DNA from: Rikenellaceae bacterium UBA1749
Lineage (GTDB): Bacteria; Bacteroidota; Bacteroidia; Bacteroidales; Rikenellaceae
Reading direction: 5' to 3'
Length of the DNA: 5,621 nucleotides
NCBI GenBank assembly: GCA_002315675.1
Contig: DCHP01000084.1
Span: 1-5,621 of the forward strand
Positions 1-5,570 of this stretch are shown piece after piece. The notes under the pieces were generated by a model. It was not told where the DNA came from. It did not search any database and saw only the letters and a program-made list of their open reading frames with translations. The first letter of the stretch is position 1; the number at the start of each line of letters is the position of its first letter. The translations under genes and the position numbers were made by a program.

Positions 1-49
1 AGGCTCTGACTTCAAGCATTTTGTGAGGAGGAAATGAACCCTTGTTCAT
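1..49 (-). CDS. Possible 5' end of an unidentified gene running off the left edge
   Basis: On the minus strand an ATG at 49-47 opens a frame that stays open for 16 codons to the window edge, reading MNKGSFPPHKMLEVRA. An in-frame TGA lies a few codons upstream, so this is the first usable ATG. The start codon sits in one arm of a small perfect inverted repeat (ATGAAC, 4-base loop, GTTCAT, 34-49). I do not recognise the product, and the fragment is too short for domain assignment. It has the same orientation as the decayed regulator gene to its right, whose restored reading frame ends at 105, leaving a 55-bp gap. It could be the next gene in that old operon or a chance open frame. Confidence 0.25.
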   Translation of the reverse strand, partial: MNKGSFPPHKMLEVRA

Positions 50-104
50 CTTTTCAAGATTGACAACTCAATAAGAAAACTCGATATATTGAGGACTCTT
101 CATT

Positions 105-930
105 CTATATTAGAATCAACACTCTCCAAGTTCCAGCATTATCCTTGCCTTCTCGCATCAGAATCTCCTTTTCCTTCAAAGCAGAGATCGCGTTCTACAG
201 TACGTTGGCTCACCGACAAAGTCTCCGACATTTGTTTGGCTGTGATTGACGGTGACTTTTTGATGAGATTTAGGATTTTCTGCTGACGCTCAGTGAGTTT
301 TATCTCCGACAAGTCTACGTCATAGTCTCCGACATTTTTGTCAGTCATAGATGAATAGATGATCGTTTGGAATTGGGATGGAGTTGAGTTGAAGGTTGGT
401 TTCAATTCATCTTTGTATCCCTTCAGCGCTTTTGTCTCATTACAGATGCGAGTGAGTCCACTGCCTCGCTTCTCCATGTAGTCTAGATGTGCCATGACAT
501 TGGCGAGAATAGGGTTGCGTCTTTCTGATGAAACATTTGCAATATCTAGATTCTGAATGAGCAATCCGTTATACATTCCACCTGGTGAGGTTATTGTCAG
601 ACGGTCGTCATATATATCAAGGTGCACTTCACCACCCATCACGGTATAATCTCTATGAATGGTTTACAAGTGCTTCAAGAACAGCACGCTCTGCATACTC
701 GTGTTTATTCTTGCGACCATTTGGAAGCTTTTCCCAGCCATTCCTTGTATTAGATTTAACGAAGTTAATTGCCTCACGTAGTAACATAAGTATATTACCT
801 GTGAACTCAGCATCATTGATAGCATCACTTTTGTCTTTACCATCCCAACGAGTGCAATAAACACGAGATTGCCATAGTGGACAATCGTCCGCTAATAATG
901 CTCCTGCATTAGTCAAGTATTGTTGTCCTA
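105..930 (-). pseudogene. Frameshifted, N-terminally truncated COG2865-type regulator (HATPase_c_4-like domain plus C-terminal HTH)
   Basis: This is the remnant of a predicted transcriptional regulator of the family that joins an N-terminal Schlafen AlbA_2 domain to an HATPase_c_4-like domain and a winged HTH. Three minus-strand pieces fit together. The first (about 930-653) reads YLTNAGALLADDCPLWQSRV and ends EALVNHS followed by a stop. The second (about 651-187) continues RDYTVMGGEVHLDIYDDRL, ITSPGGMYNG, RRNPILANVMAHLDYMEKRG and SGLTRICNE, then the HTH LTERQQKILNLI...TVERDL. The third (182-105) gives ALKEKEILMREGKDNAGTWR, a typical end for such proteins, and stops at 107-105. The joins near 652-657 and 181-186 each need a -2 (or +1) shift. 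The roughly 200 residues expected before LTNAGALLAD are absent; an IS3-like end begins at 960. Such proteins are thought to act as cytoplasmic DNA- or RNA-binding regulators, but this copy should not make a working product. Family assignment is from recalled motifs. Confidence 0.85.
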
Positions 931-984
931 AATTACATTTACAATTTATATTAAAAAAGTGTAAACCTATTTCAGGACAAGACA

Positions 985-1030
985 GAGGTTTTCCAATGCC
1001 TATAAACCTCGGGGTTTGGGGCAGAGCCCC
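985..1030. repeat. Cluster of compact hairpins at the IS3-like end
   Basis: GGGGC (1018-1022), loop AGA, GCCCC (1026-1030) forms a strong, perfect 5-bp GC hairpin. Directly before it, AAACC (1004-1008), loop TCGG, GGTTT (1013-1017) forms a second one. AAACCTC (1004-1010) can instead pair with GAGGTTT (985-991) across a 12-base loop, so two of the foldings exclude each other. No T run follows the GC hairpin on either strand, so it is not a canonical intrinsic terminator. It lies between the transposase stop and the presumed IS end, and may stop transcription into or out of the element or be a dispersed palindromic repeat. Confidence 0.55.
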
Positions 1031-1054
1031 AATAAAAACAGATATATTCCTTTT

Positions 1055-1195
1055 TTACTTTTCAAGCAGTACCATATAGATTATAGGCAGTTGGTGACCA
1101 ATACCTTGATGTGGACGTTTATTGTTGTAGTACTCTATAATGTCCAACCACTACTTGAGGCTGGACGTTATTTTTTTGCACTGCTGAATAGTTCA
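1055..1195 (-). pseudogene. IS3-family transposase, C-terminal fragment
   Basis: The minus-strand frame reads WLDIIEYYNNKRPHQGIGHQ followed by LPIIYMVLLEK and a stop. The (I/F)xxYNxxRPHxxxG(x)xxP signature is the conserved C-terminal end of the IS3-family DDE integrase (rve) domain, just after the catalytic Glu region. An in-frame TAG at 1153-1151 interrupts the frame immediately before WLD, and no transposase-like sequence is recognisable upstream of about 1195. The DDE residues lie in the missing part, so it cannot be active. The weak plus-strand frame covering the same bases is an antisense shadow. Confidence 0.75.
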
Positions 1196-1210
1196 CCTTA
1201 ATTTACTTGG

Positions 1211-1227
1211 TTCTATTTTAAATAGAA
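1211..1227. promoter_or_regulatory. Perfect 17-bp palindrome, possible operator
   Basis: TTCTATTT and AAATAGAA (1211-1218 and 1220-1227) are exact reverse complements around a single central T. The palindrome ends 9 bp before the TATCTTTG motif at 1237 and so would cover the -33 region of a promoter for the DUF6922-like/AbiEii-like pair. Autoregulation through upstream palindromes is common in toxin-antitoxin operons. Binding by a product of this locus is inference, and neither protein shows an obvious DNA-binding domain. AT-rich palindromes of this size can arise by chance. Confidence 0.35.
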
Positions 1228-1236
1228 AAAACGTTT

Positions 1237-1244
1237 TATCTTTG
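1237..1244 (+). promoter_or_regulatory. Bacteroidota-type -7 element upstream of the two-gene module
   Basis: TATCTTTG matches the TAnnTTTG consensus of the major Bacteroidota sigma factor exactly. It lies 56 bp before the ATG at 1301, a reasonable leader length. No clear TTTG -33 box is found at the usual spacing; the region is taken up by the 17-bp palindrome. This would make the promoter weak or dependent on a regulator. Confidence 0.45.
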
Positions 1245-1300
1245 TAATTAAGAACATTTTTGCTTTTTAGAAGTAAATTTTATCAGTTGCTTGGTTTAAT

Positions 1301-1597
1301 ATGAAGCGTATTAATAATAAATACTTCAATCTTTTAAATTCTAAAGATGACATTGTTAGATACCTGAATAACAATGGCTATTTTTGGGAATATAATAATA
1401 AAGTCAGTTCTTCTATTCCTGACGATGATTTGATTTTAAAATCCCTTTTGTATCTTGAATTTGAGGACATGCAACAATTATTTAACTTGTATGGATTCCA
1501 AAGATGTAAAAACATTTGGGAATCAAAAATAGAATCGGCTCCAAAAGAATACTATGGCATTATTTCTCGAATGCTGAAGATTTATTTTTTCAGATAA
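1301..1597 (+). CDS. DUF6922-like small protein, putative antitoxin/partner of the AbiEii-like protein
   Basis: This 98-aa protein has no signal peptide or membrane segment and is probably cytoplasmic. The pattern FWEY near residue 30, then IPDDDLILKSLLYLEFEDMQ and QLFNLYGFQRCKNIWE (about 39-75), resembles DUF6922 proteins: an aromatic 'FW(S/E)Y' element, 'IP', a short helix, then '(L/F)EDxxxLFxx(Y/F)G'. In Bacteroidota, small proteins of this type are often encoded directly before an AbiEii/AbiGii-family nucleotidyltransferase, as here, so a neutralising or partner role is a reasonable inference but not shown. No AbiEi-type winged helix is visible. The ATG at 1301 is the first in frame after the -7 motif. 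The protein stops 5 bp before the next start, so the two genes are almost certainly cotranscribed. Its C-terminus (MLKIYFFR) seems short for the family and ends just after a T6 run at 1585-1590, where a one-base change would alter the ending. Confidence 0.75.
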   Translation: MKRINNKYFNLLNSKDDIVRYLNNNGYFWEYNNKVSSSIPDDDLILKSLLYLEFEDMQQLFNLYGFQRCKNIWESKIESAPKEYYGIISRMLKIYFFR

Positions 1598-1602
1598 TCA
1601 AA

Positions 1603-2310
1603 ATGAAAAGAGAAATTAATATGGAAAATAATTATATGTCCGGACTGACCGAAAATACTAATTCAGTTTTCGAAGACATTTCAAATCTGAGTTGTATTAA
1701 ATCGTTGTATCTCTGTGGTGGAACGGGAATTTCTATCCAATTGCAACATAGATTAAGTGAGGATTTGGTTTTTGAACTGATAGGGACTAGAAAAGATAGA
1801 CCATCACTTGATTTTGGAACTATCATGACTGAAGTGCTAAACAAATTCCCAGGCACTACACGTAACATCTTGAGTAATGACCATTTTGAGATGAGGTTAC
1901 CCAATGAAGTTAAACTTTCTTTTTTCCGTCCAGCAAATTCAGTACCAAGTATTACACCCGGTTTCTCCCATAATAATCTAGTGGCACCATCGCTCCAAGA
2001 AATGCTTGGTATGAAGATATTTACTATTTCGGTTCGAAATACATTTCGCGACTATTATGACATATATTGTCTTCTAAAAGCAGGATGTTCTATTGAACAA
2101 GGGATTCAATATGCTTGCGATTTTTCAAGACATACAATTCACACAAAATACTTGGTTTCATCATTGCTTGCCTCTAATCTATTTGTTCGAAATGATGAAT
2201 TCGATAATCTTAAACCTATATACGATATACACTCGGAGGAAATAGCAACCTTCATAGAAGAAAAATTACAGTCTTCTCCTATAGAAAAACTGAGAGTTAA
2301 AATTCGGTAG
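1603..2310 (+). CDS. AbiEii/AbiGii-family nucleotidyltransferase-like protein (DUF1814), with altered DxD motif
   Basis: A 235-aa cytoplasmic protein of the MNT-fold AbiEii/AbiGii (DUF1814) family. Active members transfer nucleotides to RNA or tRNA as toxins in abortive-infection or type IV toxin-antitoxin systems. Visible landmarks are LCGGT (37-41), HRLSEDLVF (49-57) where the family has (H)RxSxDxDF, EVKLSFF (102-108), LGMKI (135-139) and FRDYYDIYCLL (148-158) with the conserved Lys and Asp. The second metal-binding Asp is replaced by Val56 (GTT at 1768-1770), and the position where some relatives have a third Asp is Ser106. Activity is therefore doubtful. An ATG at 1603 is preferred over the upstream ATG at 1516, because the latter lies inside the preceding gene and adds 29 residues unlike the family; ATG 1621 and ATG 1636 are also possible. 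The gene follows the DUF6922-like gene by 5 bp. Confidence 0.85.
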   Translation: MKREINMENNYMSGLTENTNSVFEDISNLSCIKSLYLCGGTGISIQLQHRLSEDLVFELIGTRKDRPSLDFGTIMTEVLNKFPGTTRNILSNDHFEMRLPNEVKLSFFRPANSVPSITPGFSHNNLVAPSLQEMLGMKIFTISVRNTFRDYYDIYCLLKAGCSIEQGIQYACDFSRHTIHTKYLVSSLLASNLFVRNDEFDNLKPIYDIHSEEIATFIEEKLQSSPIEKLRVKIR

Positions 2311-2313
2311 TAG

Positions 2314-2346
2314 AATTCAATAGTATTTCCTATTGGATTATTTATT
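2314..2346 (+). terminator. AT-rich hairpin after the AbiEii-like gene, possible weak terminator
   Basis: AATTCAATAG (2314-2323), loop TATTTC, CTATTGGATT (2330-2339) forms a 10-bp stem with one G-U pair, starting 3 bp after the stop codon at 2310. It is followed by ATTTATT, which is T-rich but not a clean T run. It may end the two-gene transcript or protect its 3' end, and would separate it from the oxidoreductase gene that starts at 2368. The low GC content makes it a weak candidate. Confidence 0.35.
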
Positions 2347-2367
2347 AACTATTAGACATTTTGTAAA

Positions 2368-4008
2368 ATGAGGAATCTTGTCAAATTGTATCTTTTTATT
2401 ATCGTATTGATTTCTGTATTCAATTCCTGTAAGAGAAATATATTCAGGGCTGATGTAATTGTTTACGGAGGAACATCCTCAGCTGTGTCAGCAGCTGTAC
2501 AGGTGTCTAGAATGGGCAAAAGTGTGATTATTGTTTCTCCAGATAAACATCTTGGTGGTCTTTCTTCATCAGGACTTGGCTTTACAGATACAGGTAACAA
2601 GGCTGTTGTTGGTGGCATTGCCAGAGAATTCTATGGGCTTATTTATAACCATTATCAGCAGGATTCCGCTTGGATATGGCAGAATAAATCAGAATATGGA
2701 GGAAGAGGGCAGGGTACACCTGCTGTTGACGGAGAAAAACGAACTCAGTGGATTTTCGAGCCTCATGTAGCTGAAGATGCTTTTGAAACACTGATAAAGG
2801 ATTCCAATATAGAAGTACAAAGAAATGAATGGCTTGACCGGGAATCTGGCGTTGTAATGCAAGATGGAAAGATTGTCTCTATTCGTTGCTTAAGTGGTAA
2901 GGTCTTTGAAGCGGAAGTATATATCGATGCAACCTATGAGGGTGATCTTATGGCAGCATCCGGAGTTGATTATTCGATTGGACGTGAAAGTAATGATGTG
3001 TATGGTGAATCTCATAATGGTGTACAGTCAATGCGTCATGATCATCCGCATTATTTTTTATCACATGTTGATCCTTATTTAATACCTGGTGATTCAACAA
3101 GTGGTCTGCTTTATGGAATTTCTAAGGAGAAACCCGGCCCAGACGGAAGTGGGGATAAAAAGATACAGGCGTATAATTTCCGTTTATGCCTTACTATGGT
3201 TGATAGTAATAAATTACCGTTTTATGCTCCCGATGATTATGATCCTATGCGTTATGAACTTCTTGCACGTTATTTCCAGAATGGATGGAACGAGGTCTTT
3301 AATAAATTTGATCCAATTCCAAATGCCAAAACAGATGTGAACAATCATGGTGCCTTCAGCTCAGATATGATAGGTGCTAACTATGAGTATCCTGAAGCAA
3401 GTTATGAACGAAGGAAAGAAATAGTTGAAATGCACAAATCGTATCAGGCAGGACTCTATTACTTTATTGCTACAGATTCTCGTGTCCCAGAAAATATTAG
3501 GGCTGAAATGGGAAAATGGGGATATGCTCTTGATGAATTCGCTGACAACAATAATTGGCCATATAATATTTATGTCCGTGAAGCAAGGCGGATGGTTGGC
3601 CAGAAGGTTATGACAGAAAACGAAGTTTCAGGTGCCAAGGATGTGGAAGAAAGTGTCGGAATGGGTTCCTATACACTTGATTCGCACAATGTTCAGCGTT
3701 ATGTAACTTCTGATGGTTATGTCCAGAACGAGGGGGATATTGGATTGCCAGTAGCCCCTTATAGGATTGAAATGAAAAGTATATTACCTAAGTCCGATCA
3801 ATGCAGCAATCTGGTTGTTCCGGTGGCTATGTCCTGTTCTCACGCTGCGTTCGGCTCAATCCGTATGGAACCTGTATTTATGATTCTAGGACAAAGTGCG
3901 GCAATAATGTCAGTCTGCGCCATCAATCAGGATATTCAGGTCTCTGATGTAAAATACTCTGATGTACGTCCCCTTCTTCTCAACTATGGCCAAGTTCTCG
4001 AGTATTAG
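2368..4008 (+). CDS. Exported FAD-dependent oxidoreductase (FAD_oxidored family), predicted lipoprotein
   Basis: A full-length 546-aa flavoprotein of the FAD_oxidored (PF12831-like) type common in Bacteroidota glycan-degradation loci. The N-terminus is a lipoprotein signal: MRNLVK, a hydrophobic stretch, then VFNSC with the lipidated Cys at 21. The Rossmann/FAD-binding segment follows at once: ADVIVYGGTSSAVSAAVQVS (28-47), with GG in the dinucleotide-binding loop and HLGGLSSSGLGFTDTG (61-76). Further family landmarks are YIDATYEGDLMAASGVDY (185-202), VREARRMVGQKVMTEN (403-418) and the C-terminal HAAFGSIRMEPVFMILGQSA (492-511), which closes the FAD site. Substrate is unknown; a sugar or glycan-derived compound is inferred from the neighbouring fucosidase gene 107 bp downstream. 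Some proteins of this group are annotated 'xanthan lyase', a name with little support here. It starts 57 bp after the AbiEii-like gene with no clear promoter of its own, so read-through from that module cannot be excluded. Confidence 0.88.
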   Translation: MRNLVKLYLFIIVLISVFNSCKRNIFRADVIVYGGTSSAVSAAVQVSRMGKSVIIVSPDKHLGGLSSSGLGFTDTGNKAVVGGIAREFYGLIYNHYQQDSAWIWQNKSEYGGRGQGTPAVDGEKRTQWIFEPHVAEDAFETLIKDSNIEVQRNEWLDRESGVVMQDGKIVSIRCLSGKVFEAEVYIDATYEGDLMAASGVDYSIGRESNDVYGESHNGVQSMRHDHPHYFLSHVDPYLIPGDSTSGLLYGISKEKPGPDGSGDKKIQAYNFRLCLTMVDSNKLPFYAPDDYDPMRYELLARYFQNGWNEVFNKFDPIPNAKTDVNNHGAFSSDMIGANYEYPEASYERRKEIVEMHKSYQAGLYYFIATDSRVPENIRAEMGKWGYALDEFADNNNWPYNIYVREARRMVGQKVMTENEVSGAKDVEESVGMGSYTLDSHNVQRYVTSDGYVQNEGDIGLPVAPYRIEMKSILPKSDQCSNLVVPVAMSCSHAAFGSIRMEPVFMILGQSAAIMSVCAINQDIQVSDVKYSDVRPLLLNYGQVLEY

Positions 4009-4054
4009 GTTGTCCTTCAGATTATTATTATTTTCGACTTCTACTTCTTCTTGC

Positions 4055-4083
4055 TTTGTCTTTAAAATATTAATATAAATTTC
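4055..4083 (+). promoter_or_regulatory. Possible Bacteroidota promoter before the fucosidase gene
   Basis: TTTG at 4055-4058 and TAAATTTC at 4076-4083 (7 of 8 matches to TAnnTTTG) are separated by 17 bp, a little short of the usual 19-21. The 107-bp gap between the oxidoreductase and fucosidase genes otherwise contains only a pyrimidine-rich stretch and AT-rich sequence, with no clear terminator. The fucosidase may be read both from the upstream gene and from this weak internal promoter. Confidence 0.3.
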
Positions 4084-4115
4084 AACATAATATTCTATAA
4101 AAATTACAAATAGCT

Positions 4116-5531
4116 ATGGTACTTACTCATTTATTATTAAGTTCACTTTTAACTGTTTCATGTAATATTGAAAGTCCCAGTGCGACTGGTAATATTACTA
4201 CGATGGAACAAGTGGACTCTTCTGCGATGTCATATTCACCACTTGAGTGTTATGTCAAACCCGAAGATCCTGAGGTCTTAAAAAAGATTGATCAGTGGCA
4301 GGACCTGAAGTTCGGAGTCTTGTTCCATTGGGGAATATATTCTGTTCCAGGTATGATGGAATCGTGGAATCTATGCTCAGAAGATGTAAGGTGGGAATAT
4401 CAGTTCAGGGAAGAACATGGAATGACATACACTGAGTTTAAAGACTGGTACTGGGGACTAAGTAAACAGTTCAATCCAACAAAGTTTGACCCGACCATAT
4501 GGGCTGATATAATGCAAGATGCAGGAATGAAATATATGGTTTTTACGACGAAACATCATGATGGCTTCTGTATGTTTGATTCAAAATATTCTGATTATAA
4601 AATCACCAACGGACCATTTGCTTCGAATCCACGCAGTAATATAACCAAGGAAGTCCTAAATGCTTTCCGTGATAAGGGCTTTATGGTGGGTGAATATTTT
4701 TCAAAACCAGACTGGCATTGTAAGTGGTACTGGAATCCACTGTTTGCTACTCCAAATCGTATGCAGAATTATGACAGGGACAAACATCCGGATTGGTGGA
4801 ATAAGTATGTCGAATTCACTATGAATCAGTTGACTGAATTGACGACTGATTATGGCCATATCGATATTTTATGGCTTGATGGTGGTCAGATTCGTGGTGC
4901 AGAGGTAAATATCGGTGAAGTACTTAAGGAAGCAAGGAAACGTCATCCTGGTCTGATTTGTGCAGACCGTTGCTCTAGAGATAAATATGAGGAGTATCAG
5001 ACTCCTGAACATGAAATTCCAAGAGAACAACGTAATATCCCTTGGGAGACAAATACTCCTCTGCTGGCTTGGGGATGGAGGTACAATCCTGTCTATAGAA
5101 CAACCAGGACAATTATATCAGAACTTGTTGAAGTGGTCGCAAAAGGTGGAAATTACCTGTTGGGTATCGGACCTTCACCATGGGGAACAATTGATGATAT
5201 GGCACAGCAACGTCTAAGAGAGATAGGCGACTGGATGAGAAGAAATGGAGAAGCAATCTATTCTACACGTGTTACTTCAATTTATCACGATGGTAATTTA
5301 TGGTTTACTGCATCTAAGGATGGCTCTACAATATATGGTATATATGCGCTACCAAACGATGAAGAACTCCCTCAGACTATAGAATGGTCAGGCAATCTCC
5401 CTATTGGCACTGTTACTTCAGTTGATGGCGGGAAAATGCTTAAAAGTAAGATAATAAACGACAAAGTTGTCTTGACTGTTCCAAAAGGTGTAAGACAGGA
5501 AGCCTTCGTATTTAAGTTCAGAGTAAAGTAA
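4116..5531 (+). CDS. GH29-type alpha-L-fucosidase, predicted exported lipoprotein
   Basis: A full-length 471-aa glycoside hydrolase of family GH29, which removes alpha-L-fucose from glycans with retention of configuration. The N-terminus MVLTHLLLSSLLTVSC looks like a lipoprotein signal with Cys16, placing the enzyme in the periplasm or at the outer membrane. Family landmarks of the (beta/alpha)8 domain are LKFGVLFHWGIYSVPG (64-79), the GH29 signature KHHDGFCMFDSKYSDY (146-161), FSKPDWHC (195-202), and DILWLDGG (250-257), whose Asp255 is the expected nucleophile. TPEHEIP (296-302) and NIPWETN (307-313) follow; Glu298 is my best candidate for the acid/base, with Glu311 an alternative. GGNYLLGIGPSPWG (344-357) ends the barrel, and residues from about 385 form the C-terminal beta domain. 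The start is fixed by an in-frame TAA at 4098-4100. The signal lacks Lys/Arg before the hydrophobic core, which is unusual. It probably works with the oxidoreductase encoded just upstream. Confidence 0.93.
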   Translation: MVLTHLLLSSLLTVSCNIESPSATGNITTMEQVDSSAMSYSPLECYVKPEDPEVLKKIDQWQDLKFGVLFHWGIYSVPGMMESWNLCSEDVRWEYQFREEHGMTYTEFKDWYWGLSKQFNPTKFDPTIWADIMQDAGMKYMVFTTKHHDGFCMFDSKYSDYKITNGPFASNPRSNITKEVLNAFRDKGFMVGEYFSKPDWHCKWYWNPLFATPNRMQNYDRDKHPDWWNKYVEFTMNQLTELTTDYGHIDILWLDGGQIRGAEVNIGEVLKEARKRHPGLICADRCSRDKYEEYQTPEHEIPREQRNIPWETNTPLLAWGWRYNPVYRTTRTIISELVEVVAKGGNYLLGIGPSPWGTIDDMAQQRLREIGDWMRRNGEAIYSTRVTSIYHDGNLWFTASKDGSTIYGIYALPNDEELPQTIEWSGNLPIGTVTSVDGGKMLKSKIINDKVVLTVPKGVRQEAFVFKFRVK

Positions 5532-5538
5532 TCTGAAT

Positions 5539-5570
5539 TTTGCATTATTTTGTAGCGAGAATTAGGTTTG
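5539..5570 (+). promoter_or_regulatory. Bacteroidota promoter reading out of the right edge
   Basis: TTTG (5539-5542), a 20-bp spacer and TAGGTTTG (5563-5570) match the Bacteroidota TTTG/TAnnTTTG consensus in both boxes and spacing. It starts 8 bp after the fucosidase stop codon. No open frame of note begins in the remaining 51 bp, since the first ATG (5571) meets a stop after two codons, so the gene it serves must lie beyond the window. No terminator hairpin is visible between the fucosidase stop and this site. Confidence 0.5.

Larger units (their letters stand above)
960..1200 (-). mobile_element. Remnant of an IS3-family insertion sequence (transposase 3' end and one terminus)
   Basis: The segment holds the 3' end of an IS3-type transposase on the minus strand (stop at 1057-1055), followed by about 95 bp of non-coding DNA that ends at a plausible terminal repeat. 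Read on the plus strand from 960, that end is TGTAAACCTATTTCAGGACA, with the 5'-TG expected of IS3-family ends. No matching opposite terminus is visible near 1200, so most of the element is gone and the inner border is only approximate. The element abuts the truncated 5' side of the COG2865-type pseudogene, which suggests that its insertion, or a later deletion from it, removed that gene's N-terminus. The terminal repeat is inferred from position and its TG start; no second copy was seen to compare. Confidence 0.6.

Noticed and set aside
26..61. AGGAGG followed by an ATG at 34 with eight codons (MNPCSSFQD)
   Set aside because: The match to a strong ribosome-binding site is eye-catching, but the frame is only nine codons and such sites are little used in Bacteroidota.
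89..286. Plus-strand open frame of 65 codons
   Set aside because: It is antisense to the HTH end of the COG2865-type pseudogene, whose frames match a known family; the plus-strand product has no recognisable features.
585..860. Plus-strand open frame of 91 codons
   Set aside because: It is antisense to the conserved HATPase_c_4-like part of the regulator remnant and reads as low-complexity Ser/Leu-rich sequence.
1016..1201. Plus-strand open frame of 61 codons with hydrophobic stretches
   Set aside because: The opposite strand encodes the IS3 transposase C-terminal signature YYNNKRPHQG, so this is its antisense shadow.
1516..1602. Upstream ATG extending the AbiEii-like protein by 29 residues
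   Set aside because: The extension lies entirely inside the preceding gene in another frame and does not look like family sequence; ATG 1603 gives normal spacing.
4064..4094. AATATTA/TAATATT inverted repeat in the oxidoreductase-fucosidase gap
   Set aside because: It is pure A/T with a 15-base loop in a very AT-rich stretch, so chance pairing is likely.
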